Positions 8,821-16,469 of a stretch of DNA of 64,000 nt are shown here, piece by piece. Under the pieces are notes generated by a model that saw only the letters and a list, made by a program, of their open reading frames with translations, ran no database searches and was not told the DNA's origin. How positions within the stretch are numbered: position 1 is the stretch's first letter; the number at the start of each line of letters is the position of its first letter. The stretch spans positions 1 through 64,000 of the forward strand of contig CAVWFN010000004.1 in NCBI GenBank assembly GCA_963754285.1, given 5' to 3'. Source of the stretch: RYN-133 sp963754285. Its GTDB lineage: Bacteria; Actinomycetota; Actinomycetes; Mycobacteriales; Jatrophihabitantaceae. The translations under genes and the position numbers were made by a program.

Positions 8821-9585
8821 ATGTATCTGAGCGGGACCCGTGTGCTCTTGATCGGTGTGACGCACGATCGCTGGCCCAGATGGGCACGTCCGCAACTTCT
8901 GGCGGCGGTCGAACTCGCAGGTGCGCCGGCCACGTGCTCCGGACGAGCGCTCGCCACAGAGCTGTACGACCGGTGGTTCTCCGGAGCCGTGGTGGGCGAA
9001 TCCGTGCCCGCCCGCGCGCTCGCCGGCGCCTATCGCGACGCGCACGCAGCAAGCACCGTCTCCCGCCACGACGGCGTCGACGTGCTCGAGCGCCACGACC
9101 GGATCGGCGCGGACGGTTGGTGGCGCACGTGGAACACGTTGTGGCAGCCGCGCCACGACGACGCGCGGGTGCTGTTGTCGCCGCGGGCCCAGGCGGCGCC
9201 GGAGTTGGTCGCGTTGCTGACCTCGCGGCTGAGCGAAGTGCCCTATGTGCTGGCGTGCCCCACTGTCGCGATGCACCTGTCGCGCAGCGGTTCGGTCGTG
9301 CTGCACCTGTCGCGCCTTTCGGCGCTCACGCCGCAACTCGCGGCCGACCTGCGCACGCTGCTGCGTCCTGACACGCCGCCGCTGTGTCTACCGCTCGGTC
9401 CGGGGATCGCGGTGGCGCACTACCCGGACAACGGGATGACCTTCGGCGAACACCGGTGCCATCTGCTTGCGCTCGCCCTTGCCGACGCGCGCTCGAGTGC
9501 ACCGGCCGACGCGCTCGTCCTCGAGGTCATCGCCGAGGTGTTCGCGGCGCACGGAGTCGATCCGTCCGCGCCGTATCGGAACTGA
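8821..9585 (+). CDS. HopA1-family (T3SS effector HopA1-like) protein
   Basis: The ~254-residue protein carries patterns I associate with the actinobacterial HopA1 family: ATELYDRWFSG near the N-terminus, a run resembling the phosphate-pocket region (ARVLLSPRAQAAPELVALLT), SEVPYVLACP, and the C-terminal GPGIAVAHYPDN followed by MTFGEHRCHLLALAL and FAAHGVDPSAPY. Relatives include effector HopA1 and the LxmY-type lyases of class V lanthipeptides. No lanthipeptide precursor or kinase is nearby. The gene is divergent from the subtilase with about 150 bp between. ATG 8821 is used; an in-frame TTG at 8797 is an alternative. A functional link to the CHAT unit is inferred from adjacency only. Confidence 0.65.
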   Translation: MYLSGTRVLLIGVTHDRWPRWARPQLLAAVELAGAPATCSGRALATELYDRWFSGAVVGESVPARALAGAYRDAHAASTVSRHDGVDVLERHDRIGADGWWRTWNTLWQPRHDDARVLLSPRAQAAPELVALLTSRLSEVPYVLACPTVAMHLSRSGSVVLHLSRLSALTPQLAADLRTLLRPDTPPLCLPLGPGIAVAHYPDNGMTFGEHRCHLLALALADARSSAPADALVLEVIAEVFAAHGVDPSAPYRN

Positions 9586-9603
9586 CGTCCACCAGAGCTG
9601 CGG

Positions 9604-9640
9604 ACGGCCCGGCGATCGGGGTGGGAGGTCGCCGGGCCGT
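9604..9640. terminator. Bidirectional terminator between the HopA1-family gene and rplA
   Basis: A perfect 12-bp inverted repeat (ACGGCCCGGCGA at 9604-9615 and TCGCCGGGCCGT at 9629-9640) with a 13-nt loop lies between two convergent genes. There is no strong U-tract, which is common in high-GC genomes. Confidence 0.7.
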
Positions 9641-9716
9641 TCGCGTGAAGAGTAGATGCGTCTGATCGGGGTCCTCGCGGAATCGCCACGCTTTCCAGGC
9701 GATTTCGTGGGGTTAC

Positions 9717-10430
9717 TTAGGCCGGCGCTTCCTCGAGCAGGCCGCGCGTGCGGTTCGGGTCGACGGGGATGCCGGGGCCCATGGTGGTCGAGAAGGTGAC
9801 CTTGCGCAGGTAACGGCCCTTCGCGGCCGACGGCTTCGAACGCAGGATCTCGTCCAGCGCCGCGGCGTAGTTCTCGACGAGCTGCTCCGGGCTGAACGAC
9901 GCCTTGCCGATGATCATGTGCAGGTTGGCCTGCTTGTCGACGCGGAAGCTGATCTTGCCGCCCTTGATGTCGGACACCGCCTTGGCGACGTCCGGGGTGA
10001 CCGTGCCGGTCTTCGGGTTGGGCATGAGCCCGCGCGGGCCGAGCACCCGGGCGATGCGTCCGACCTTGGCCATCTGGTCCGGCGTCGCGATCGCGGCGTC
10101 GAAGTCGAGGTACCCGTCGGTGATCTCCTGGATCAGGTCGTCACTGCCGACCTTGTCCGCACCGGCGGCCCGTGCCTCCTCGGCCTTGTCGCCGGTGGCG
10201 AAGACGATCACGCGCACGGTCTTGCCGGTGCCGTGGGGCAGGCTGACGGTGCCGCGGACCATCTGGTCGGCCTTGCGCGGGTCGACGCCGAGGCGCATCG
10301 CGACCTCGACCGTCCCGTCGAACTTGGAGGGGCTGGCTTCACGGGCGATGTTCACTGCTTCGAGCGGGGTGTAGATCTTGCCCTCTTCGATGAGTTCGGC
10401 GGCCTTGCGGTAGCCCTTGCTGCGTGGCAT
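9717..10430 (-). CDS. rplA: 50S ribosomal protein L1
   Basis: L1 forms the ribosomal L1 stalk and controls tRNA exit. The 237-residue product reads MPRSKGYRKAAELIEEGKIY and includes GPRGLMPNPKTGTVT and the C-terminal STTMGPGIPVDPNRTRG, normal for the family. The start is the ATG at 10430. An in-frame open extension up to 10562 is spurious: it translates the palindromic element at 10499-10565 into MARYGLSGAVF. It lies downstream of rplK. Confidence 0.97.
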   Translation of the reverse strand: MPRSKGYRKAAELIEEGKIYTPLEAVNIAREASPSKFDGTVEVAMRLGVDPRKADQMVRGTVSLPHGTGKTVRVIVFATGDKAEEARAAGADKVGSDDLIQEITDGYLDFDAAIATPDQMAKVGRIARVLGPRGLMPNPKTGTVTPDVAKAVSDIKGGKISFRVDKQANLHMIIGKASFSPEQLVENYAAALDEILRSKPSAAKGRYLRKVTFSTTMGPGIPVDPNRTRGLLEEAPA

Positions 10431-10498
10431 GGCGGTTCTCTTCTCTCTAGTGGTCAGGCGGACACCGGCAGTCGGTGCCCTCCCACGGTTTCTTGTGT

Positions 10499-10565
10499 TG
10501 AGTGGCGCTTTTCGGCGCCGAGTGGCGCTAAACACCGCGCCGCTGAGGCCATAACGCGCCACTCA
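10499..10565. repeat. Palindromic element, TGAGTGGCGC family, copy A
   Basis: The outer arms TGAGTGGCGC (10499-10508) and GCGCCACTCA (10556-10565) are perfect inverted repeats. An inner pair GAGTGGCGC (10520-10528) and GCGCCGCTGAG (10537-10547) is imperfect, so the element is a nested double palindrome. It sits between rplK and rplA. Copies B (14871-14939) and C (45291-45372) share the arms. It resembles REP-type interspersed palindromes. Confidence 0.8.
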
Positions 10566-10589
10566 CCGGGTGTAATCCCGGTGGCTGGT

Positions 10590-11021
10590 TCAACCTTCGA
10601 CGGTAATGCCCATGGAGCGGGCGGTGCCGGCGATGATCTTCGCGGCCTGGTCGATGTCGTTGGCGTTGAGGTCTTCCATCTTGGTCTGGGCGATCTCGCG
10701 CACCTGATCCATGGTCACCTTGGCGACCTTCTTGGTGTGCGGCTCGCCGCTGCCCTTGTCAACGCCGGCGGCCTTGAGGAGCAACCGGGCCGCGGGCGGG
10801 GTCTTGGTGACGAAGGTGAACGAGCGGTCTTCGTACACCGAGATCTCGACCGGCACGATCTGGCCGCGCTGGCTCTCGGTCGCCGCGTTGTAGGCCTTGC
10901 AGAACTCCATGATGTTGACGCCGTGCTGGCCCAGCGCGGGGCCGACCGGCGGTGCCGGGTTCGCGGCACCGGCCTGGATCTGCAGCTTGATGACCGCAGC
11001 GAGCTTCTTCTTCGGAGGCAT
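10590..11021 (-). CDS. rplK: 50S ribosomal protein L11
   Basis: L11 is part of the GTPase-associated centre and is needed for RelA-type stringent signalling. The 143-residue product ([20 protein letters not shown]) contains [19 protein letters not shown] and the C-terminal [12 protein letters not shown]. The start is the ATG at 11021. It is 16 bp downstream of nusG and followed by palindromic element copy A before rplA. Confidence 0.98.
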
Positions 11022-11037
11022 TGCTTTCTCTCTTTTC

Positions 11038-12039
11038 TCAGATCTTCGCGACCTGGCTGAACGCCAGCTCGACGGGCGTCTCGCGGCCGAAGATCGACAC
11101 GAGCACGTGCAGCTTCTGGTGGACGGCGTCGATCTCACTGATCGTCGCGGGCAGCGTGGCGAACGGCCCGTCCATGACGGTGACCGATTCGCCGACGGAG
11201 TACTCGACGGTGACCGCGGGCTTGGCAGCGGCGCCACCGCCACCGCCCTTGCCACCGGTCGCGACAGCAGCAGCCTTCTGCGTGGCCGGCGCGAGGATGC
11301 CGACGACCTCGTCGAGGGTCAGCGGCGACGGACGCGAGGTGGCGCCGACGAAACCGGTGACGCCCGGCGTGTTCCGCACCGCGCCCCATGACTCGTCGGT
11401 GAGGTCCATCCGGACGAGGATGTAGCCCGGGTAGATCTTGCGCTGGACCTGCTGGCGCTTGCCGTTCTTGATCTCGACGACGTCCTCGGTCGGTACCTCG
11501 ACCTGGAAGATGAAGTCCTCCATGTCGAGTGAGGAGATGCGGCTCTCGAGGTTGGTCTTCACCTTGTTCTCGTAGCCGGCGTAGGAGTGCACGACGTACC
11601 AGTCGCCGAAGGCCGCGCGCAGCTCGCGCCGCAGCGCCTCGATCGGGTCTTCGTCCTCGGCGAGTTCTTCGCTGTCGGCGCCCGATTCGGCACTGGTGTC
11701 ACCGGCGTCGAACGCGACCTCGCCGGCAGTGCCCTGTTCGGCAGTGCCCTCTTCGGCGACGACCTCGTCGACACCGGCCTCTGCCGTAGCGGCAGCTTCA
11801 GCCGACTCGGCAGCGTCCTCGTCGCTTGCGGGCTCGCCGAGTTCGGCAACGTCGGAGTCGGCGGTGTCGCCGATCGTCTCGCCCTCGTCGGCGCCCAGCA
11901 GGCGCGCCGCGGAGGCGTAATCGGTCGGACCGCTCTCGGCCGACTCCTCGGATTCGCTGCGGGCGTGCTCGGCTCCCTGTGCCGACACCGTCCCGTCTTC
12001 GGGCGCGCGCGAATCTTCGTGCTCTGGGTACTCCGACAC
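11038..12039 (-). CDS. nusG: Transcription termination/antitermination factor NusG, long acidic N-terminus
   Basis: The NGN domain begins near residue 147 (DWYVVHSYAGYENKVKTNLE) and includes KIYPGYILVRMDL; the C-terminal KOW domain contains VGESVTVMDGPFATLPATI. A Gly/Ala-rich insert (TGGKGGGGGAAAKPA) links the two. About 146 residues of Glu/Ala/Ser-rich, probably disordered sequence precede the NGN domain, longer than the short acidic tails typical of other actinobacteria. The ATG at 12039 is supported because the acidic frame has coding-like composition and sits 45 bp below secE. NusG couples RNA polymerase to Rho and the ribosome. Confidence 0.96.
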   Translation of the reverse strand: MSEYPEHEDSRAPEDGTVSAQGAEHARSESEESAESGPTDYASAARLLGADEGETIGDTADSDVAELGEPASDEDAAESAEAAATAEAGVDEVVAEEGTAEQGTAGEVAFDAGDTSAESGADSEELAEDEDPIEALRRELRAAFGDWYVVHSYAGYENKVKTNLESRISSLDMEDFIFQVEVPTEDVVEIKNGKRQQVQRKIYPGYILVRMDLTDESWGAVRNTPGVTGFVGATSRPSPLTLDEVVGILAPATQKAAAVATGGKGGGGGAAAKPAVTVEYSVGESVTVMDGPFATLPATISEIDAVHQKLHVLVSIFGRETPVELAFSQVAKI

Positions 12040-12084
12040 TTTCTCTTCTCTCGTAGCTTGCGGTGCTGACCTAGCAGGTTCGGA

Positions 12085-12318
12085 TCAGCCGAACACCTGC
12101 AGCACCAGCTTCGCGAACCCGATGTCCAGGCCCGCGACGATCGCGACCATGATCACCACGAAGATGATCACGACGATCGAGTAGGTGACCAGCTCGTGGC
12201 GCGAGGGCCACAACACCTTGCGCAGCTCGGAGATGCTCTCGCGGACGAACCGCGTCGGCTTGCCGCCCCGTCCACCCGACGAGCGGGGGGTGGGCGACTC
12301 CGTGCGTGTCGTCGTCAC
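12085..12318 (-). CDS. secE: Preprotein translocase subunit SecE
   Basis: The 77-residue protein has the SecE signature FVRESISELRKVLWPSRHEL followed by one C-terminal membrane helix (LVTYSIVVIIFVVIMVAIVAG). SecE stabilises SecY in the SecYEG channel. GTG 12318 is chosen (TTTRTESPTPRS); the frame stays open upstream through the tRNA-Trp gene, which cannot be coding. It is upstream of nusG, the usual order. Confidence 0.93.
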   Translation of the reverse strand: MTTTRTESPTPRSSGGRGGKPTRFVRESISELRKVLWPSRHELVTYSIVVIIFVVIMVAIVAGLDIGFAKLVLQVFG

Positions 12319-12387
12319 GAGCGTTCCTCCATCGTTGGTCTTGCCGATCAATTGTGCTGCGTTGCGTGGTGCGTGCTCAGTGCTGCG

Positions 12388-12460
12388 CAGGGGCGACAGG
12401 ACTCGAACCTGCAACCGCCGGTTTTGGAGACCGGTGCTCTACCAATTGAGCCACGCCCCT
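12388..12460 (-). tRNA. tRNA-Trp (CCA)
   Basis: The acceptor stem AGGGGCG pairs with CGCCCCT. The anticodon stem-loop has the loop CTCCAAA, giving anticodon CCA, and the T-loop is GGTTCGAGTCC. CCA is not encoded. Its position upstream of secE matches the conserved trpT-secE-nusG order of actinobacteria. Confidence 0.97.
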
Positions 12461-12642
12461 GTGAGTCCGATTCGTCCCCGTGCCGACATGCCGGACGGCA
12501 CGCTTGCGCAGAGCCAAGTTCTGACCCGAGCCGCCAGTCTACGGGGAGCGGTCCCGCAGCTCCAAGTTGCGCTCGTCCGGTGCTACTCATCGGTTGCCCC
12601 CGGAGTGGAAACGGTCTCGGCGCGGTCTGGGACGATAAGCGC

Positions 12643-13833
12643 ATGGGTGCCCGCATCTCTGACCGCATCGCCGCCATTGCCGAGTCCGCGACCCTCGCGG
12701 TCGACGCCAAGGCCAAGGCGCTCAAGGCAGCCGGACGTCCGGTCATCGGCTTCGGGGCCGGCGAGCCGGACTTCCCGACGCCCGACTACATCGTCGAGGC
12801 CGCGGTTGCCGCAGCGCGCGACCCGAAGAACCACAAGTACTCCCCCGTACCCGGGCTGCCCGAGTTACGCGCAGCGATCGCGGGCAAGACCAAGCGCGAC
12901 ACCGGCCTCGACGTCGAGGCCGCGCAGGTGCTGGTCACCAACGGTGGCAAGCAGGCGGTCTACAACGCGTTCGCGACGCTGCTCGACCCGGGCGACGAGG
13001 TGCTGCTCATCGCGCCCTACTGGACGACCTACCCCGAGTGCATCAAGCTCGCCGGCGGGGTCCCCGTCGAGATCATGACCGACGAGACGACCGGATACCT
13101 GGCCAGCCTCGAGCAGCTCGAGGCAGCGCGCACCGAGCGCACCAAGGTGCTGCTGTTCGTGTCGCCGTCGAACCCCACCGGCGCGGTCTACCCGCGAGAG
13201 CAGGTCGAGGCGATCGGTGAATGGGCGCGCTCGCACGACCTGTGGGTCGTCACCGACGAGATCTACGAACACCTGGTCTACGGCGATGCCGAGATGGTGT
13301 CGATCGCGCACAGCGCCGGCGAGAAGGTCGTCGTCCTCAACGGGGTGGCCAAGACCTACGCGATGACCGGCTGGCGGGTGGGCTGGCTGATCGGGCCGGC
13401 CGACGTCGTGAAGGCCGCGTCCAACCTGCAGTCGCACTCGACGTCGAACGTCGCCAACGTCTCGCAGGTCGCGGCGCTGGCCGCCGTGACGGGTGACCTG
13501 TCGGCGGTCGCCGAGATGCGCGCGGTCTACGACCGGCGGCGCAAGGCGATCGTTGCGGCGCTGTCGGACATCCCGGGCGTCGTGTGCCCCGAGCCGCTCG
13601 GCGCGTTCTACGCCTACCCGTCGGTCAAGGGCCTGCTGGGCAAGTCGCTGCGCGGCCGGACGTCACAGACCTCGGCCGAACTGGCGACCGTGATCCTCGA
13701 AGAGGCCGAGGTGGCCGTCGTCCCCGGCGAGGCGTTCGGCACGCCCGGGTACCTGCGGATGTCCTACGCCCTCGGCGACGACGACCTGGCCGAAGGTGTC
13801 GCCCGCATCGCCAAGCTGGTCGCCGACAACTGA
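12643..13833 (+). CDS. aspC: Pyridoxal-phosphate aspartate aminotransferase
   Basis: The 396-residue class I/II aminotransferase has the PLP-Lys motif NGVAKTYAMTGWRVGW and SPSNPTGAVYPREQV, plus DEIYEHLVYGDAEMVS and the start region VIGFGAGEPDFPTPDYI, all typical of the I-gamma aspartate aminotransferases found at this locus in actinobacteria. The ATG at 12643 fits the family start (GARISDRIAAIAESATLAVD); a longer open frame upstream covers the tRNA. It is convergent with hadB. Confidence 0.93.
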   Translation: MGARISDRIAAIAESATLAVDAKAKALKAAGRPVIGFGAGEPDFPTPDYIVEAAVAAARDPKNHKYSPVPGLPELRAAIAGKTKRDTGLDVEAAQVLVTNGGKQAVYNAFATLLDPGDEVLLIAPYWTTYPECIKLAGGVPVEIMTDETTGYLASLEQLEAARTERTKVLLFVSPSNPTGAVYPREQVEAIGEWARSHDLWVVTDEIYEHLVYGDAEMVSIAHSAGEKVVVLNGVAKTYAMTGWRVGWLIGPADVVKAASNLQSHSTSNVANVSQVAALAAVTGDLSAVAEMRAVYDRRRKAIVAALSDIPGVVCPEPLGAFYAYPSVKGLLGKSLRGRTSQTSAELATVILEEAEVAVVPGEAFGTPGYLRMSYALGDDDLAEGVARIAKLVADN

Positions 13834-13956
13834 TTTCATCCGCCGGATCGGGTCACCGTCTGACCCCGCTCGCTTCGCTCGGAGGCCAAGCCGGACGCCC
13901 CGAGCGCAAGTTCGCTGACGCTCGCGCGGCGGCGGGCTCTTCGCGCAAGCGCTCAT

Positions 13957-13981
13957 CGCGTTCGTGGTCACCACGAACGCG
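13957..13981. terminator. Perfect hairpin between convergent aspC and hadB
   Basis: CGCGTTCGTGGT and ACCACGAACGCG are perfect 12-bp arms around a single base. Its location in a convergent intergenic region suggests a bidirectional terminator. The remaining sequence between 13834 and 13989 shows no gene. Confidence 0.6.
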
Positions 13982-13989
13982 GCTACCAG

Positions 13990-14394
13990 CTACCCCTTTA
14001 GTTTGGCGACGACCTTGGCCTTGGCGAGGACGGTCTGGCCGTTGACGGTCGCGGTGAGGTCGATGTCGACCAGGCCGTCGTCACGCACACCGCGCACCTC
14101 GCCCTCGACGTGCAGCGTCGCGCCTTCCGGGTCGGGGACGGCGATGGGACGCGTGAACCGCACGCCGTACTCGATCACCGCAGCGGGATCGCCGGCCCAG
14201 TCGGTCACGACTCGCACCGCCTCGGCCATCGTGAACATGCCGTGCGCGATCACGTTCGGCAGGCCGACCGAGGTCGCGACGCGCTCGTTCCAGTGGATGA
14301 TGTTGAAGTCGCCGGACGCGCCCGCATAGCGGACCAGGTCGAAGCGGTTGATAGCGAAGTCCTGCGCGGGGATCTTGTCGCCGACTGCAGCCAT
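13990..14394 (-). CDS. hadB: (3R)-hydroxyacyl-ACP dehydratase subunit HadB-like (MaoC hotdog)
   Basis: The 134-residue MaoC-like hotdog protein carries the hydratase motif ASGDFNIIHWN (the D-x-N-x2-H catalytic set) and GLPNVIAHGMFTMAEAV. In mycobacteria HadB is the catalytic subunit of the FAS-II dehydratase, paired with HadA. One base separates it from the hadA stop, and the pair keeps the conserved position between rpmG and trpT-secE. The true substrate here is unknown: outside mycolic-acid producers the pair probably serves other fatty acyl chemistry. Confidence 0.85.
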   Translation of the reverse strand: MAAVGDKIPAQDFAINRFDLVRYAGASGDFNIIHWNERVATSVGLPNVIAHGMFTMAEAVRVVTDWAGDPAAVIEYGVRFTRPIAVPDPEGATLHVEGEVRGVRDDGLVDIDLTATVNGQTVLAKAKVVAKLKG

Positions 14395-14395
14395 G

Positions 14396-14839
14396 TCAGT
14401 TCCCCCGAACCACGATGACGCCGTAGGCGGTGGTGACGAGTTCGCCGTCCACCGTCCTGACCTCGGACTTGTTGGTGATCAGCTCGTTGCCCGCGGCGAC
14501 GCGGATGTTCTCGACCGTCAGCGTCACCTGCAGTTCGTCGCCGGCGACGATCGGACGATGGTGAACGAAGCGCTGCTCGCCATGCACCACCCGGCTGTAG
14601 TCGACGCCCGCCTCGGGGTCGGCGACGAACTGAGCGCCTGCCGGCAACGTCAGCACGATGGCGAACGTCGGCGGGGCGACCACATCGGGGTGCCCGAGCG
14701 CCCGAGCAGCCTCGACGTCGTGATACGCGGGGTTCTGGTCGTTGATCGCGTTGGCGAACTCGTGGATCTTCTCGCGGCTGACTCGATAGGTCGGGGTCGG
14801 CGGGTACGAGCGGCCGATGAACGACTCGTTGACTGGCAC
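14396..14839 (-). CDS. hadA: HadA-like (3R)-hydroxyacyl-ACP dehydratase subunit
   Basis: The 147-residue MaoC-N-type hotdog protein reads PVNESFIGRSYPPTPTYRVS, then REKIHEFANAINDQNPAYHD and VVHGEQRFVHHRPIVAGDEL, matching HadA, the substrate-binding partner that lacks the catalytic DxNxxH set. GTG 14839 is chosen. A longer open frame to 14935 is an artefact of the palindromic element at 14871-14939 (MARCGLSGAIF), almost identical to the false extension of rplA. Confidence 0.86.
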   Translation of the reverse strand: MPVNESFIGRSYPPTPTYRVSREKIHEFANAINDQNPAYHDVEAARALGHPDVVAPPTFAIVLTLPAGAQFVADPEAGVDYSRVVHGEQRFVHHRPIVAGDELQVTLTVENIRVAAGNELITNKSEVRTVDGELVTTAYGVIVVRGN

Positions 14840-14870
14840 ACCTCGGACCCTAGCCGAGCACCCTCGGCAA

Positions 14871-14939
14871 TTGAGTGGCGCGTTTGGACGATGAGTTGCG
14901 CGGAATATCGCGCCACTCAGCCCGCACCGCGCCACTCAA
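14871..14939. repeat. Palindromic element, TGAGTGGCGC family, copy B
   Basis: The outer arms TTGAGTGGCGC (14871-14881) and GCGCCACTCAA (14929-14939) are perfect inverted repeats. The inner arms TGAGTTGCGC (from 14892) and GCGCCACTCA (14910-14919) differ at one position. It has the same nested plan and size as copy A and lies between hadA and the DUF4873 gene. Confidence 0.85.
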
Positions 14940-14944
14940 CGTAA

Positions 14945-15235
14945 TTACGGCAGCGAGGTGGCCACTTCGAAGGGCGCTGTGCCGAATCCCTCGACCCTGG
15001 CCCGTCCCCACGGGTCGAGATCGGCCAGCGCCGTGTCGACGACACCGTGCGGCGTGCGCAGCGACACCCGCTTGCCGGCCAGCGGCGCGAGGTCGCGCTC
15101 GGCCGAGACGCGTCCGTACCAGTGGTAGCTGCCGGCGATGGGATCGAACGCGCCGGCGAGCCGCGCCGACACCTCGAACGAGTCGTCATCGAGAACGACG
15201 GTGGCCGGTCCGTCATAGCCCTCGTCATCGGTCAT
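14945..15235 (-). CDS. DUF4873-type small protein
   Basis: The 96-residue soluble protein has the pattern YDGPATVVLDDDSFEVSARL followed by GAFDPIAGSYHWYGRV and VDTALADLDPWGRARVEGFG. I recognise this as the DUF4873 domain, seen alone or fused to flavin monooxygenases in actinobacteria. Its start overlaps the TetR stop (ATGA), so it is co-translated with the regulator. The biochemical role is unknown. Confidence 0.7.
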   Translation of the reverse strand: MTDDEGYDGPATVVLDDDSFEVSARLAGAFDPIAGSYHWYGRVSAERDLAPLAGKRVSLRTPHGVVDTALADLDPWGRARVEGFGTAPFEVATSLP

Positions 15236-15903
15236 TTCGAACCTCCGGTCAGCGCCGCGAACGGCAACGGGTCGTCGTAGCCGATCGTGATGCCGCTCGT
15301 GCGCGCGAAGCCGTCGAGCATGTACCACACGGCCTGGCACACGCTCTCGGTGAAGCGCTCGCGCGACATGGTCTCGGGCTGGTCGCGGCGCGCGAGCCAC
15401 CACGCGCAGCTCGACTCGACGAACCCGACGAGCCCGTACGCGCCGGGTTCGGCCTGGTCGGAATCGATGCCGAAGAACACCATCAGGCCCTGCAGCAGGT
15501 AGGCCACCCGGTCGGCCAGCGTCGTCTCGACCGCGCCGAGCGACTGCCGCTCGCGCAGGAACGCATAGAAGTTGGGATGGTCGTCGAACCAACCGATGAT
15601 CGTGGAGGTCGTGCTGGTGATGACGTCGCGCGGCGTCGACTCAGCGTCGAGGACGAGGTGCGGCATCACGCTGGCGATGACCTGGCCGACGATGTCGTCG
15701 GCGATGGCCTGGCGAAGATCGTCCTTGTCACGGAAGTACCGGTAGAGCACCGTGCGGCTGACCGAGGCCGCTTCGGCGATCTGTTCGGCGCTGGTCGCGG
15801 GGCCGAACTCGTCGACTGCCGCCACCCCGGCCGACACGAACGCCGTACGACGCTGGGCGCGGTGCTCGGCCCACCGCAGCCGCCGTCCGTCGCCGTCGTT
15901 CAC
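15232..15903 (-). CDS. TetR/AcrR family transcriptional regulator
   Basis: The 223-residue protein has an N-terminal TetR DNA-binding domain (SAEQIAEAASVSRTVLYRYF followed by RDKDDLRQAI, about residues 38-67) and a helical ligand-binding C-terminal half. The start is the GTG at 15903. It is translationally coupled to the DUF4873 gene, and no other nearby gene is an obvious target. Actinobacterial TetR proteins of this type often control lipid or xenobiotic metabolism; the ligand is unknown. Confidence 0.88.
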   Translation of the reverse strand: MNDGDGRRLRWAEHRAQRRTAFVSAGVAAVDEFGPATSAEQIAEAASVSRTVLYRYFRDKDDLRQAIADDIVGQVIASVMPHLVLDAESTPRDVITSTTSTIIGWFDDHPNFYAFLRERQSLGAVETTLADRVAYLLQGLMVFFGIDSDQAEPGAYGLVGFVESSCAWWLARRDQPETMSRERFTESVCQAVWYMLDGFARTSGITIGYDDPLPFAALTGGSK

Positions 15904-15948
15904 TGCGACATCATGTCACGTGATCACTGTGGCGAGGGCACACCAAAA

Positions 15949-15976
15949 GGCCCCGCCGGCGACTGTCGGCGGGGCC
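15949..15976 (-). terminator. Rho-independent terminator of rpmG
   Basis: On the minus strand a 10-bp GC stem (GGCCCCGCCG paired with CGGCGGGGCC) with a 7-nt loop is followed by TTTTGG, 13 bp after the rpmG stop. This is a classical intrinsic terminator. Confidence 0.82.
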
Positions 15977-15989
15977 AGGGAAACGAAGG

Positions 15990-16154
15990 TCAGCGGGTCT
16001 CGCGGTGCTCGGTGTGCTTGCCGCAGTTCGGGCAGAACTTGTTCATCGAGAGCCGGTCGGGGTCGTTGCGCCGGTTCTTCACGGTGATGTAGTTGCGGTG
16101 CTTGCACACCTGACACGCCAAGGTGATCTTCGGACGTACGTCGGTGGAAGCCAC
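15990..16154 (-). CDS. rpmG: 50S ribosomal protein L33
   Basis: The 54-residue L33 reads ASTDVRPKITLACQVCKHRN and retains both zinc-ligand pairs (CQVC and CPNC), so it is the zinc-binding C+ form. GTG 16154 is chosen because the open frame above it runs into tRNA-Met. It follows tRNA-Thr and tRNA-Met, the order found in mycobacteria (thrT-metT-rpmG). Confidence 0.95.
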   Translation of the reverse strand: MASTDVRPKITLACQVCKHRNYITVKNRRNDPDRLSMNKFCPNCGKHTEHRETR

Positions 16155-16190
16155 TGGTCTTGCCTTTCGAAGGTTGTCTTTGATCGAGCG

Positions 16191-16264
16191 TAGCGAGGGC
16201 CGGACTTGAACCGGCGACACAGCGATTATGAGCCGCTTGCTCTACCTGACTGAGCTACCCCGCC
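16191..16264 (-). tRNA. tRNA-Met (CAT)
   Basis: The anticodon arm AGCGG-CTCATAA-TCGCT gives CAT. The acceptor GGCGGGG pairs with CCTCGCT with two G-U pairs, and the T-arm GCCGG-TTCAAGT-CCGGC is intact. It lacks the initiator-type C1 mismatch with three G-C pairs in the anticodon stem, so elongator Met is likely. CCA is not encoded. Confidence 0.92.
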
Positions 16265-16287
16265 CGGATGCCCCGGCGGGGCACCAG

Positions 16288-16360
16288 AGCCCCTTTACGG
16301 AATCGAACCGTAGACCTTCTCCTTACCATGGAGACGCTCTGCCGACTGAGCTAAAGGGGC
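16288..16360 (-). tRNA. tRNA-Thr (GGT)
   Basis: The acceptor GCCCCTT pairs with AAGGGGC. The anticodon loop ATGGTAA in stem TCTCC/GGAGA gives GGT, and the T-loop is GGTTCGATTCC. CCA is not encoded. It heads the minus-strand thrT-metT-rpmG-hadAB series. Confidence 0.95.
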
Positions 16361-16469
16361 AGCGGCCCGTCCCGATTCGGAGCGAGCGCCAGCCGAGAAG
16401 TCTACATGAGCGCGCACATGTCCGGCTCGCTCCACGGCCGTGCCCGACCCCCGTGTGCGGACGCACGCG

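Noticed and set aside
9717..10562. Longer rplA with N-terminus MARYGLSGAVF
   Set aside because: The extra 44 codons translate palindromic element copy A; the conserved L1 start is ATG 10430 (MPRSKGYRKAAEL).
14396..14935. Longer hadA with N-terminus MARCGLSGAIF
   Set aside because: The extension is palindromic element copy B in the same frame; the family sequence starts at about 14839.
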